Of a stretch of DNA of 64,000 bases, positions 8,842-16,913 are shown in pieces. The position numbers and the translations under genes were made by a program. Source of the DNA: Paenibacillus amylolyticus (GTDB lineage Bacteria; Bacillota; Bacilli; Paenibacillales; Paenibacillaceae); assembly GCF_001570725.1 (NCBI RefSeq), contig NZ_BCNV01000001.1, positions 1,302,001 through 1,366,000 on the forward strand. The letters are read 5' to 3'. Under the pieces are notes generated by a model that did not search any database, had not been told where the DNA came from, and saw only the letters and a list, made by a program, of their open reading frames with translations. Numbering within the stretch: the stretch's first letter is position 1; the number at the start of each line of letters is the position of its first letter.

Positions 8842-9112
8842 GAAGTATAGAATTAATAAAAAAATTATCATTGATAAGAGTTTAGAAACTAACGACCTAA
8901 AAATTTTACTAGTCACTGACCATGATTTAGGAAACATTGATCGTTATAATTTTAGAGAAATTCCGATGATAGAAGATACTGATTTGTATTTACCTAAAAA
9001 TTTTACTCTTGTTTATGCTAGTGCTGATAAAAAGAATGACAGCATATTAAATAGTATGATTAGTCAATGTGACCAGGAAGCTGGTAGAATTTTGAAGGAA
9101 ACAATGCAGTGA
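8803..9112 (+). pseudogene. 3' remnant of an unidentified gene fused to the GrpB fragment
   Basis: Two frames carry protein-like sequence: 'HKEKHLAEKLGSIELIKK' (from 8811) and then, one frame over, 'IIIDKSLETNDLKILLVTDH' continuing to '...CDQEAGRILKETMQ' with TGA at 9110-9112. Together they look like the C-terminal 100 residues of one gene with a frameshift near 8855. It has no start of its own. The family is unknown. The arrangement suggests a deletion that joined two cassettes and removed the attC between them. Confidence 0.45.
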
Positions 9113-9145
9113 TTTTAGTAAGAAGCTCAAGAAGACAGTAACAGC

Positions 9146-9241
9146 GTATAACATAATATTCACGCTGCGAGCATTCGCTCTTGGCCCGGCATTCGCCGGA
9201 CACCCGACATATGTCGGGTCGTGAATACAGGAATGTTATCT
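9146..9241 (+). repeat. attC6 (96-nt class)
   Basis: R'' GTATAAC (9146-9152), R' GTTATCT (9235-9241). The match to the start of cassette 6 is only GTTATA, which fits the idea that cassette 6 is a fusion of two units. Confidence 0.85.
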
Positions 9242-9277
9242 GTAATTCATAAACAATTTACTTAAGGGGGTTGAAAA

Positions 9278-9940
9278 GTGGAATATAAAAAATATCAAGT
9301 TGATGTAGATAGCATTAAGGTAGAACCCGATACTGAAGGTTGCAAAGTTAGATCTTTGTTACAATTAAGCTTGAATAAGATTTCGAATAGTAAAAATGTA
9401 ACTATAATTATGATGAATCCTTCAAAAGCAAATCAGAAATCCTCTGATCAAACAATCAATAGAATCATTGATTTTTTCTATAATGAGCAAACATTAAATG
9501 TGAAAAATATAAAAGTTGTTAATCTATTCTCTTTTTATAATCCAAAGTCAATTACATTACATGAAAATGTGAACTTATCAGAAGAAAAATTAAGTCTTTT
9601 AGTACAAAATAATCAAAACGTAATTGGATTATCGATCAAAGAGAGTGACTATGTTTTTTTAGGATGGGGAAACAGTCCTGAAGGATTTTACGAAACTGCT
9701 TTTTATTCTCAAGTGATTTATGTGTTGGCAGAAATCAAGCGTTATAAAGAGAAGAAAACTTTTGTATTTAAGATTGATAATAAAAGGGCTAACTCTCAAG
9801 AGACCTTGACTAAATCTAAAAACCCTGTCCATCCAATTAATGGACCGATACTAGACAAGGTAGAAGTGAAAATTGATTCTTTGTATAGAATATTACCAAC
9901 AGATAATAAAGAGATTTTAGATGGAATTCATGAACTATAG
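9278..9940 (+). CDS. DUF1643 family protein (cassette 7)
   Basis: A 220-residue DUF1643 protein of unknown function. Family hallmarks are 'IIMMNPSKANQKSSDQT' near residue 45, 'KVVNLFSFYNPKS' near residue 85 and a late 'KNPVHPINGPI'. Such genes often sit in mobile or defence-rich regions. The GTG start is set by a strong AAGGGGG site at 9264-9270. The TAG stop (9938-9940) overlaps the first bases of the R'' of attC7. Confidence 0.8.
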   Translation: MEYKKYQVDVDSIKVEPDTEGCKVRSLLQLSLNKISNSKNVTIIMMNPSKANQKSSDQTINRIIDFFYNEQTLNVKNIKVVNLFSFYNPKSITLHENVNLSEEKLSLLVQNNQNVIGLSIKESDYVFLGWGNSPEGFYETAFYSQVIYVLAEIKRYKEKKTFVFKIDNKRANSQETLTKSKNPVHPINGPILDKVEVKIDSLYRILPTDNKEILDGIHEL

Positions 9941-10035
9941 ATAACATAATATTCACGCTGCGGACATACGTCCTGGGTCCGACATCCGTCGGACACTCAG
10001 CATACGCTGAGTCGTGAAATACAGGAACGTTAGAT
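9939..10035 (+). repeat. attC7 (97 nt)
   Basis: R'' AGATAAC (9939-9945) matches GTTATCT at the start of cassette 7. R' is GTTAGAT (10029-10035). Confidence 0.86.
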
Positions 10036-10061
10036 GACATTATTAAAATGAGGAGCAACGA

Positions 10062-11067
10062 ATGATGGAAGAAAGAGAAGTTAAAGAATATGTAATAGAA
10101 GATCTTGTAGAAAATGGAGTAGAAGAAGAAACTTCAAAGAAAGGGAACATTACAGAGTTTCTAAATAGAATAGAAGATGGGATTATAGAGGCTAAGTCTC
10201 AAATTAAGAAGACGACAAAAGATAAGAAAGCATATTTTGGATTGTCAATTGCTTTTGCTGCTCCAATAGCTGCAAAATATTTTGGTCAATTTAATCTTAA
10301 TAATACTACACCTTGTTGGAAAAGGTAAAGCTTCTATATTTACTGGCTTTTGCAATTACCATGATCAAAATATATTTCAGCCAATTGAAGAAAATGAATA
10401 TAGACTAAATGATTTAAAACAAAATTACTTGTTTGCTTATCGAGCATTTGCTTTAGCGTACTATGAACGGCATAGTACATTTGGCTTTATGAAAGAACAC
10501 TTTCAAATCAAGAAACAGCGTGGAGATAATACAGAAGAAATTGAACAAAAAATTCAGTTTTACGAAAAACATTTGAATTTCATAGAGAATTTAAGAAATA
10601 GTATGAACAGCAACTTAGATAATAAGCGATTTGAAAGAATCAGTACAGAAGTTTTAGTTTGGCCACGTAATTATGGAGTAGCAGCTACTTCTATGTTTTT
10701 TGTAGATAAGGATGTGCAAGGGAAGGTGATAAATAATCCTTTGTATTATATTTCTCCATTCTTTTTTACTATTATACCTACGGAAAGCAATACAGTTGTT
10801 TTAATGAGTTACCTTACAAAGGATAAAAATAGATACAAATTTTTAAAAGATCAAATTGTAAAAGCACCGTTGGATCAACAAAAGGTTTTGATCTCTAATA
10901 TTCTTGCGATGAACGTAGAGAACTTTTTTATTTCACCAAAACAATGGAATAAAACTCTTATTGAGATTCGACAACTTTATACTGAGATTTTGAAAAATAC
11001 TATGGGAAAAGAGAAGCCTGGAATAGGCCATTTTAAAAAATTAAATATATTTCTAGATATTGATTGA
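10062..11067 (+). pseudogene. Frameshifted hypothetical protein (cassette 8)
   Basis: Two overlapping frames form what looks like one gene of about 330 residues. Frame one starts at ATG 10062 after AGGAG and runs to 10328, with a charged N-terminus and a short hydrophobic stretch 'GLSIAFAAPIAAKYF'. Frame two takes over near 10310 ('LVGKGKASIFTGF') and continues to 11067. It has no ribosome site of its own, so a one-base indel around 10305-10312 is the simplest reading. No slippery heptamer is visible to suggest programmed frameshifting. Family unknown. Alternative readings are two overlapping genes or a sequencing error. Confidence 0.55.
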
Positions 11068-11103
11068 TTCATTGTAAGGTTATTCATAGTAGTTGACACC
11101 TTC

Positions 11104-11198
11104 ACATAACATAATATTCACACTGCGGGCATACGCCCTAGGTCTGCATTCGCCAGACACCCGACATGCGTCGAGTCGTGAATACAGGAACGTTAGGT
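11104..11198 (+). repeat. attC8 (95 nt)
   Basis: R'' ACATAAC (11104-11110), R' GTTAGGT (11192-11198). Partner match to the start of cassette 8 is partial (GTTA, then GA further on). Confidence 0.82.
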
Positions 11199-11202
11199 GA
11201 AA

Positions 11203-11751
11203 TCAAAGCTTTTCTTCAAAAATGTCTTTATCATAAAGAAAAGATTTATCTATTACTCTTTTAAATCCTTGAATGTCATTCAAAGTTGGTTTATTTGATA
11301 CTATTACTTTATCCTCAATTGTTACACGATGAATGTATAATTTAATTTTATATTGAGATCCAACAGGAGGGTTAATAGGGGCCATAGAATCTGTTACGAC
11401 TTCAGAATCTATCAGTACATAATGAATTGAGCGTTTTTTAATTAGACTCAAGACACTGTATACTCCAGGTACTGAGGCGAAAGCTAGAACAAAATAAACT
11501 AAGAAAAGAGCTACATAAAACTCTATTTGTTCATCACCAGCTGCAAGTGAAGTGAAATATAGTGCGATTATTGCGGTAATTATTGATGCAAAGAAAGACT
11601 GAATCAAGAATATTACTATGTTCTTTTGATCATTCATTAGCAATCTTTCGATTTTTGTTGTTCTTGCCAGAGCAACTATTCTAATAATTAGAACGATAGC
11701 TCCAATTAATGATGGCACACTTAAATAAGGCAAGAATTCTTTAATTTCCAA
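11203..11751 (-). CDS. Membrane protein in inverted orientation (cassette 9)
   Basis: A 182-residue protein with one hydrophobic segment near the N-terminus ('SVPSLIGAIVLIIRIVAL') and two more in the middle ('IQSFFASIITAIIALYF', 'VALFLVYFVLAFASV'), then a soluble C-terminal half of about 80 residues. Function unknown. The start is a TTG at 11751 on the minus strand, placed by AGGAGG seven bases before it; the upstream ATG in frame lacks such a site. It is the only gene of the array pointing against the cassette direction, so it must have its own promoter in the roughly 70 bases before attC9. In other arrays inverted cargo is often a toxin-antitoxin unit, but no second gene is seen here. Confidence 0.75.
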   Translation of the reverse strand: MEIKEFLPYLSVPSLIGAIVLIIRIVALARTTKIERLLMNDQKNIVIFLIQSFFASIITAIIALYFTSLAAGDEQIEFYVALFLVYFVLAFASVPGVYSVLSLIKKRSIHYVLIDSEVVTDSMAPINPPVGSQYKIKLYIHRVTIEDKVIVSNKPTLNDIQGFKRVIDKSFLYDKDIFEEKL

Positions 11752-11825
11752 TTTATCTCCTCCTAAATTTAATATGATTAAATATATCAAACATTAGGAA
11801 GAATATTCAAGATGGCTTTAACTTC

Positions 11826-11984
11826 ACCTAACATCATATCCACGTATCGGAGCCTGACGGCTCCTCGGTTCGCCCGAAGAGGAATGGCAAGGTGGCTGAC
11901 ACATCCGCACCGACTAACCGCATCGCGGCCACTCCCGTTGGTCATTTAAGTTGGTGGGACGTCGTGGATACAGGAACGTTAGCT
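11826..11984 (+). repeat. attC9 (159-nt class)
   Basis: R'' ACCTAAC (11826-11832) pairs with the start of cassette 9 over ten bases (GTTAGGTGAA). R' is GTTAGCT (11978-11984). The inner arm is ATCCACG/CGTGGAT, a compensatory change from ATTCACG/CGTGAAT in other sites, which supports selection on the hairpin. Confidence 0.87.
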
Positions 11985-12015
11985 GAAATTCTTGCAAATA
12001 AAAGGAGAAATAATA

Positions 12016-12915
12016 ATGCCTAGTATATTTCTTAGTCATACAAGTATTGACAAGCCATTTGTAGAAAAACTCGCAAGAGATTTAAAAAGAATAGGTGTTA
12101 ATGTTTGGTTTGATAAGTGGGAAATAAAAATCGGTGATTCTATTACATGGAAAATTGAAGAGGGAATTAGAGAAAACGAATTTCTAGGGATAGTATTATC
12201 ACCAGAAGCGCTAAATTCAGAGTGGGTTAAGAGTGAGCTAGGGGCTGCATGGGTAAAGCAAATGCAAACCAAAAAAGTTTTTGTTTTGCCGATTTTTTAT
12301 AGAGAATGTCAGATACCATATTTTTTATCAGATCGCAGATTTGCAGATTTTAGAAGTGATTATGAAAGTGGTTTTAGTGAATTAGCTACTATATTTGGCA
12401 TTGAAGAAACAGAAGCAATAACACAAGATAATTGGAGAAAGTTTGTCAAAAACAAGAAAGTTAATTGGAAAAAATATAAAATTAAAGAATTTGAACAATT
12501 AGTAACAACATTAGTTGATAGAGCGTATGATTACAAGTGGTCTGCTTGGGTTGGTGGTACTGCCAATGAATACTCCATAACTTTTTATTGCTCTATTAAA
12601 AAGGAGAATGCGTATTTAAGCAAATCTATCTCAATTAAGTTAGTTGGAGAAAGTAATGCTTATATGGCAAGTTTTAAGAATGAATCAAATCCTAATAACA
12701 TTAAAGTAAGTGATTTCGATACATACATTGGCAACTCGGTTGACGCATGTGATGAGTACGTATGGAGATTTATAGATGACATTAATTCGGAAAATGGTAC
12801 TCCAACCGGTAAGCCATACTATCATACTGAACGATTTTCAAGAGGTAATGAAATCCATGAAGCAGCAAAAGAGATCATTAATAAGTTTAATTGGTACAAA
12901 GGAGATAAGTTGTAA
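12016..12915 (+). CDS. TIR-domain protein (cassette 10)
   Basis: A 299-residue protein with an N-terminal TIR domain (residues 1-130): 'MPSIFLSHTSIDK' start, 'VWFDKWEIKIGDS' BB-loop region, and 'SPEALNSEWVKSELGAAW' holding Glu74, which aligns by motif with the NADase glutamate of SARM1-type TIRs (WVxxE). The C-terminal half (140-299) is an unrecognised soluble domain. Bacterial TIR proteins usually cleave NAD+ or make cyclic ADP-ribose signals, often in abortive-infection defence; activity here is inferred from motifs. AAAGGAG (12001-12007) fixes the ATG at 12016. It is alone in its cassette, so any trigger must be built in or supplied from elsewhere. Confidence 0.85.
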   Translation: MPSIFLSHTSIDKPFVEKLARDLKRIGVNVWFDKWEIKIGDSITWKIEEGIRENEFLGIVLSPEALNSEWVKSELGAAWVKQMQTKKVFVLPIFYRECQIPYFLSDRRFADFRSDYESGFSELATIFGIEETEAITQDNWRKFVKNKKVNWKKYKIKEFEQLVTTLVDRAYDYKWSAWVGGTANEYSITFYCSIKKENAYLSKSISIKLVGESNAYMASFKNESNPNNIKVSDFDTYIGNSVDACDEYVWRFIDDINSENGTPTGKPYYHTERFSRGNEIHEAAKEIINKFNWYKGDKL

Positions 12916-12940
12916 GTGGTGCAAAGAAGACAATAACATC

Positions 12941-13100
12941 GGCTAACAAAGTATTCACTCGTCGGTCTAACGCCCTCGGTCCGCAGGAGATTTTGGCAGG
13001 GGAGTAGTTTCAGCGGACAAGTCCTGCGAGCCTAAGTCTGACGCCCCGTTCCCTCCGGTCACTTAAGGCTCTCGGCTTCGTGAATACCCAAACGTTATAC
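12941..13100 (+). repeat. attC10 (160-nt class)
   Basis: R'' GGCTAAC (12941-12947), R' GTTATAC (13094-13100). The centre contains CCTAAGTCTGACG and CTTAAGGCTCTCGG blocks shared with attC12. Confidence 0.84.
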
Positions 13101-13125
13101 GAAACACTTCGAAAGCAGGAAAAAC

Positions 13126-13569
13126 ATGAAAACAAATAAGGCGATGAGAAATTTATTGAATGAGCTTGCTCAATCAAACGAATCGATCAGTTCGAATTTA
13201 TTTAACCCTACTTTTCATGAATGGGACAATTGCATTGTAATTGATGCTTCAAGTTTAAGAGAGACAGATTCTATTGAAGAAACCATTTATCAAGATCGGA
13301 CGGATTTAGAAGCCTCAATTAATCATTACCATATAGAGGATTTAAGGACTGGACTAAAACTCATTTCGAATTGGAAAGAGAATATAAAGTTGAATTACTC
13401 TGAAAAAGAATTTATTTTAATTTTAAGTTTTACAATTGAAGGAGAAGATGTGGTCATTAGATTCTATCAATTTAGACATGATGAACCTGAATGGATTAAA
13501 TTAAATGACCTTGAAGGTTATAAAGAAGAAGCTATATTAGTAATTGAGATTTTGAATGCAGTTCAATGA
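13126..13569 (+). CDS. Hypothetical protein (cassette 11)
   Basis: A 147-residue acidic soluble protein beginning 'MKTNKAMRNLLNELAQSNE', not recognised. It has alternating charged helices and a beta-rich centre ('FILILSFTIEGEDVVIRF'). Its shape is similar to that of the broken gene of cassette 12 (both have a helical N-terminus, a YxF/VxF beta centre and an acidic tail), but I cannot show homology. The ribosome site is weak (AGCAGG nine bases upstream). It is the only gene in the cassette. Confidence 0.7.
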   Translation: MKTNKAMRNLLNELAQSNESISSNLFNPTFHEWDNCIVIDASSLRETDSIEETIYQDRTDLEASINHYHIEDLRTGLKLISNWKENIKLNYSEKEFILILSFTIEGEDVVIRFYQFRHDEPEWIKLNDLEGYKEEAILVIEILNAVQ

Positions 13570-13582
13570 TGCGAAATGCTTC

Positions 13583-13705
13583 GTATAACATAATATTCAA
13601 GCAGCGGCTCTTAACAGAGCCTTGGTCTGCTGGATGAATTTCGTGGGAGCGTTTCAGCAGACACATCCGACTAAGTTGGACATCGTGAATACAGGAAAGT
13701 TATAC
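13583..13705 (+). repeat. attC11 (123 nt)
   Basis: R'' GTATAAC (13583-13589) pairs with GTTATACGAA at the start of cassette 11 over ten bases. R' is GTTATAC (13699-13705). The distal inner sequence reads ACAGGAAAG in place of the usual ACAGGAACG. Confidence 0.85.
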
Positions 13706-13723
13706 GACAATTCGGGAAAGTTG

Positions 13724-14316
13724 GTGAAGAACCATTTATCAGATATTTTAAAAAGAGTTTCAAAATGCGATATTTGAAGATGACGTTTATCTTCGTCCAG
13801 TCATCACAAAAGAGACGGGTGAAGACTTAATCGTTGAGTTCCATGTTTTTTTATATTTTACCGATTTAATCATTCAAAAATGGGAAGTTGAATTTAAACA
13901 AGTTAGAGAATATAAAATTACTTTAGATTTTATTGAAGATATAGAACTCGAGACTAATCATCCATTATTACTCGAATATCTTGAACCAACGAATGAATTA
14001 TATTTCAAAGGGGTATCAAATGAAGTTTTTAAAGTCATTGGAGAACTATTAATTGAACATCAAAAAGTGACAGACAAATGGATTGAATTTCAACATTTTA
14101 TGAATGGATCACTTGAATGGCTCTTAAACCAACAACAGGGACTTCTTGCCAAAGGACCTGAGACAATTATTAAAACATACTAAGGAAGTGTTAGAAAGGA
14201 ATCATCTTAATCCAAACATTATAAAGCTCGAATCAGATCATGAAGAATTAAAAGTAGCAATATTAGGAAAGTCATTTGTGATATGTAAGGAATTGGGATT
14301 CGAGAGAATTTTGTAG
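13724..14316 (+). pseudogene. Doubly frameshifted hypothetical gene (cassette 12)
   Basis: One gene of about 195 codons is spread over three frames. It starts at GTG 13724 ('KNHLSDILKRV'), shifts near 13762 into 'FQNAIFEDDVYLRPVITKE', which continues to '...LLNQQQGLLAKG', and shifts again near 14160 into 'LRQLLKHTKEVLERNHLNPN', which ends '...GFERIL' at TAG 14314-14316. Each part reads as sensible protein, so two indels in an intact ancestor are the simplest account. Family unknown. The cassette ends are perfectly preserved although the cargo is dead. Confidence 0.6.
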
Positions 14317-14341
14317 TGTAATCGTGGAAGTCCGAATTGTC

Positions 14342-14501
14342 GTATAACAACATATTCACGAATTGGGTCATTCGCCCCTTGGTCTGACCGGAGATTTAGC
14401 AGGAAGCGCATGCAGTCAGACAACCCTGCAAGCCTAAGTCTTCGACCCACTCCCTATGGTCGTTTAAGGCTCTCGGGGTCGTGAATACAAGAATGTTATC
14501 T
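14342..14501 (+). repeat. attC12 (160-nt class)
   Basis: R'' GTATAAC (14342-14348) with its upstream bases pairs with the start of cassette 12 over seventeen bases, the longest partner match in the array. R' is GTTATCT (14495-14501). Confidence 0.88.
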
Positions 14502-14533
14502 GACATAAACTTATTACATTTTAGGAGCAAATA

Positions 14534-15253
14534 ATGAATATCACTTTCTCGAAATGGGTGCAATATTATCGAAGAAACAATCAAAACCTCAAATATATTC
14601 ATTGGGATGACAACTACAAATTAACAACTAATGAAAGAAAAATAATCATTAAGTCAATTCAACAGTTTCAATTAGGAGAAAACTCTGAAGGTAAACACTT
14701 AATTAAACGTGCGCAAGAATATGTACATCAGACACAAGATCAGGATTACTATGAAGCGCTTATAGAATTCATTAAAGAAGAACAAAGGCACGCTAGAGAT
14801 CTAGGCAGATTTATGAAGTTACAGAGAATCCCACTCCTTCGTAGACATTGGGTGGACAATGTATTTAGGAGATTACGTCGATATGCGAGTCTAGAACAAT
14901 CAGTCATTGTTCTATTAACCGCTGAGATCATTGCTAAGCTGTACTATAGAGCCTTGCAAAAATCTACAAAGTCAGAAGTATTAATAGATTTATGTAGTCA
15001 GATTTTAAGTGATGAGGAGAAACATGTTCAGTTTCAATCCGAAACACTTCATAAATTTGCTCAAAATAGAAACGTTCTCTTTAACAGAATAGTTCATATC
15101 CTTCGTAGAATCCTTTTTGAAGGAACGTTAATTATAGTGTGGTATCAACATAAGCCTGTATTTAAAGCTGGGGGATATAAACTGAAAAGTTATTACTATG
15201 AATGCCGTCATGAGTTTAACTTAACAAAGAAGATTATAGCTAATTCACAGTAA
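14534..15253 (+). CDS. Ferritin-like (di-iron fold) protein (cassette 13)
   Basis: A 239-residue helical protein with a ferritin-like four-helix pattern. Candidate metal ligands sit in 'EFIKEEQRHARDLGRF' (ExxRH), 'LTAEIIAKLYYRAL' and 'ILSDEEKHVQFQSE' (DExxH), the spacing expected of a carboxylate-bridged di-iron site. The substrate is unknown; relatives range from rubrerythrin-type proteins to tRNA or fatty-acid hydroxylases. A clear AGGAGC site lies eight bases before the ATG. It is the only gene of the cassette and ends 11 bases before the attC. The C-terminal 60 residues are hydrophobic and basic and could lie at a membrane. Confidence 0.78.
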   Translation: MNITFSKWVQYYRRNNQNLKYIHWDDNYKLTTNERKIIIKSIQQFQLGENSEGKHLIKRAQEYVHQTQDQDYYEALIEFIKEEQRHARDLGRFMKLQRIPLLRRHWVDNVFRRLRRYASLEQSVIVLLTAEIIAKLYYRALQKSTKSEVLIDLCSQILSDEEKHVQFQSETLHKFAQNRNVLFNRIVHILRRILFEGTLIIVWYQHKPVFKAGGYKLKSYYYECRHEFNLTKKIIANSQ

Positions 15254-15264
15254 AGGTTTACGTC

Positions 15265-15432
15265 AGATAACATTATATCCAAGCTTTGGGTCCTGACGCT
15301 CCCTCGGTCAGCCCTAAGGGAATTGGCAGGGAAGTGGAATCAGGCGGACACATCCGCACGGACTAACCGCATCGCGGTCGCCCTTAACGTGGCTTAAGTC
15401 GGTGGGGCGTCGTGGATACAGTAACGTTATAG
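15265..15432 (+). repeat. attC13 (168-nt class)
   Basis: R'' AGATAAC (15265-15271) pairs with GTTATCTGAC at the cassette 13 start, and after two mismatches the match resumes (TAAAC). R' is GTTATAG (15426-15432). The inner arm variant is ATATCCA/TGGATA. Confidence 0.86.
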
Positions 15433-15490
15433 GAAATCAGCATATAAAAATACAAAATAAATTATTCAAACTCTGAATAGGAGTGAAATC

Positions 15491-16135
15491 ATGCTGGAAG
15501 CGGTTATTTTCGATATGGATGGCACACTATTTCAAACAAACAAAATCTTAGAGTTATCGTTAGAAGAAACATTTTCTGTCTTGAGGTCTCGTAATGAATG
15601 GTCGAGTGAAACTCCAACTCAAAAATATCGTGAAATTATGGGAGTTCCTCTACCAGTAGTTTGGGAAACGTTACTACCGAACCATTCAAACGAAATCAGA
15701 CGAATTGTAGACGAAATCTTCTTGGAGAAGTTAATTGCAAATATTAATTATGGCAACGGTGCACTTTATCCGCATGTTAAAGAAGTTTTTGATTTTTTAA
15801 AACAGGAAGGCTGCTTAATTTTTATTGCAAGTAATGGATTAATCGAATACCTCAATGCTATCGTCAACTGTTACAAGTTAAATAATTGGGTGACAGAAAC
15901 CTTTAGCATCCAACAAATAGAGACTCAGAATAAGAATGACTTAGTTAGATATATTCTTATGAAATATCACATCAACAATGCTGCTGTAGTTGGCGACAGG
16001 ATCTCTGATATCAATGCAGCAAAAAACAATGGATTGAATGCTTTCGGTTGTCGATTTGACTTTGCCCAAGAATGGGAACTTAAACAAGCGGATTATATTA
16101 TTGATGATTTACTTGAATTGAAAAAATATATTTAA
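15491..16135 (+). CDS. HAD-superfamily hydrolase (cassette 14)
   Basis: A 214-residue haloacid-dehalogenase-fold phosphatase. Motif I is 'VIFDMDGTLF' (nucleophile Asp8, acid/base Asp10), motif II is 'LIFIASNG', and motif IV is 'AVVGDRISDINAAKNNG'. A helical cap between motifs I and II makes it a beta-phosphoglucomutase or phosphoglycolate-phosphatase type. The substrate cannot be inferred. AGGAG is well placed before the ATG. All motifs are intact, so it is probably active. Single gene in its cassette. Confidence 0.88.
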   Translation: MLEAVIFDMDGTLFQTNKILELSLEETFSVLRSRNEWSSETPTQKYREIMGVPLPVVWETLLPNHSNEIRRIVDEIFLEKLIANINYGNGALYPHVKEVFDFLKQEGCLIFIASNGLIEYLNAIVNCYKLNNWVTETFSIQQIETQNKNDLVRYILMKYHINNAAVVGDRISDINAAKNNGLNAFGCRFDFAQEWELKQADYIIDDLLELKKYI

Positions 16136-16189
16136 CATCATGGGTAGTGGAGTATTTATGTAAGTATTTTCGAAGCAGACGCTGATATC

Positions 16190-16301
16190 CGATAACATCA
16201 TATTCAAGTAGCGGCTCCTCAGGGAGCCTTGGTCTGCAAGGATCTCGGAGAGGAATTTCGGCAAACAACCCCTTCGGGGTTCATGTACAGGAACGTTTGT
16301 C
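16190..16301 (+). repeat. attC14 (112 nt, altered R')
   Basis: R'' CGATAAC (16190-16196) with upstream bases matches the cassette 14 start at 14 of 16 positions. R' reads GTTTGTC (16295-16301) and the inner right arm has lost part of CGTGAAT, so the site is slightly decayed. Confidence 0.78.
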
Positions 16302-16345
16302 CATAAGAGCTTTAAAACATAATGACACTTTTTGGAGGTTAATTG

Positions 16346-16750
16346 ATGGGAGCATGGGGAACTGGAATTTTCGAGAATGATGATGTATTAGATTGGAAGG
16401 CAGATTTACTTGATTCTGATGACATCGAATTAATTGAAGAGACGATTGAAGAAGTATTAGAAGAAGAATATATTGAGTCAGATTTAGCTTCCAATGCTTT
16501 AGGCGCAATTGAGATCCTTGTAGCATTACAAGGTAATCCTGGGAAAGAAATATTGAATAAACAAAGTAATACGGAGGATCTATATGACTGGATCGATAAA
16601 CATAAAGGTAAAGGAAAAAAACTCATTTCAAAAGCTAAACGAGCAGTTAAGAAAATTAAGAAAGATTCAGAACTAAAAGAGCTATGGGAAGAATCAGAAG
16701 AATACCCAATCTGGTTAAATACAATAAATGACTTAGAAAATCGATTGTAA
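16346..16750 (+). CDS. DUF4259 family protein (cassette 15)
   Basis: A 134-residue acidic protein with the DUF4259 signature 'MGAWGTGIFENDDVLDW' at its N-terminus, followed by an Asp/Glu-rich helical stretch and 'ASNALGAIEILVALQGNPG'. Family function is unknown; members occur as stand-alone small proteins in many bacteria and in toxin-immunity settings. GGAGG (16334-16338) fixes the ATG at 16346 and not the TTG just before it. Intact and alone in its cassette. Confidence 0.85.
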   Translation: MGAWGTGIFENDDVLDWKADLLDSDDIELIEETIEEVLEEEYIESDLASNALGAIEILVALQGNPGKEILNKQSNTEDLYDWIDKHKGKGKKLISKAKRAVKKIKKDSELKELWEESEEYPIWLNTINDLENRL

Positions 16751-16784
16751 AGAAATTGATAGCTTTTCGAGAAGAGGGAACTTC

Positions 16785-16885
16785 ACATAACAAAATATTC
16801 AAGCTGGGGCTCCGTTGGAGCCTTGGTCTGCTGGAAGGGTTCCGATGAGGCAATTTCGGCAGACAACCCCTTTGGGGTTTATAAA
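16785..16885 (+). repeat. attC15 (decayed right half)
   Basis: R'' ACATAAC (16785-16791), AATATTCAAG arm and the GGCTCCGTTGGAGCC and CCCCTTTGGGG hairpins are present, but the distal arm and GTT end are missing. After TTTATAAACC the sequence runs straight into the next gene's leader. Confidence 0.7.
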
Positions 16886-16913
16886 CCTTTACTAACTTCC
16901 AGAAAGGATAAAC

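Noticed and set aside
10282..10330. Programmed ribosomal frameshift in cassette 8
   Set aside because: No slippery heptamer or downstream structure is visible at the frame change; a simple indel is more likely.
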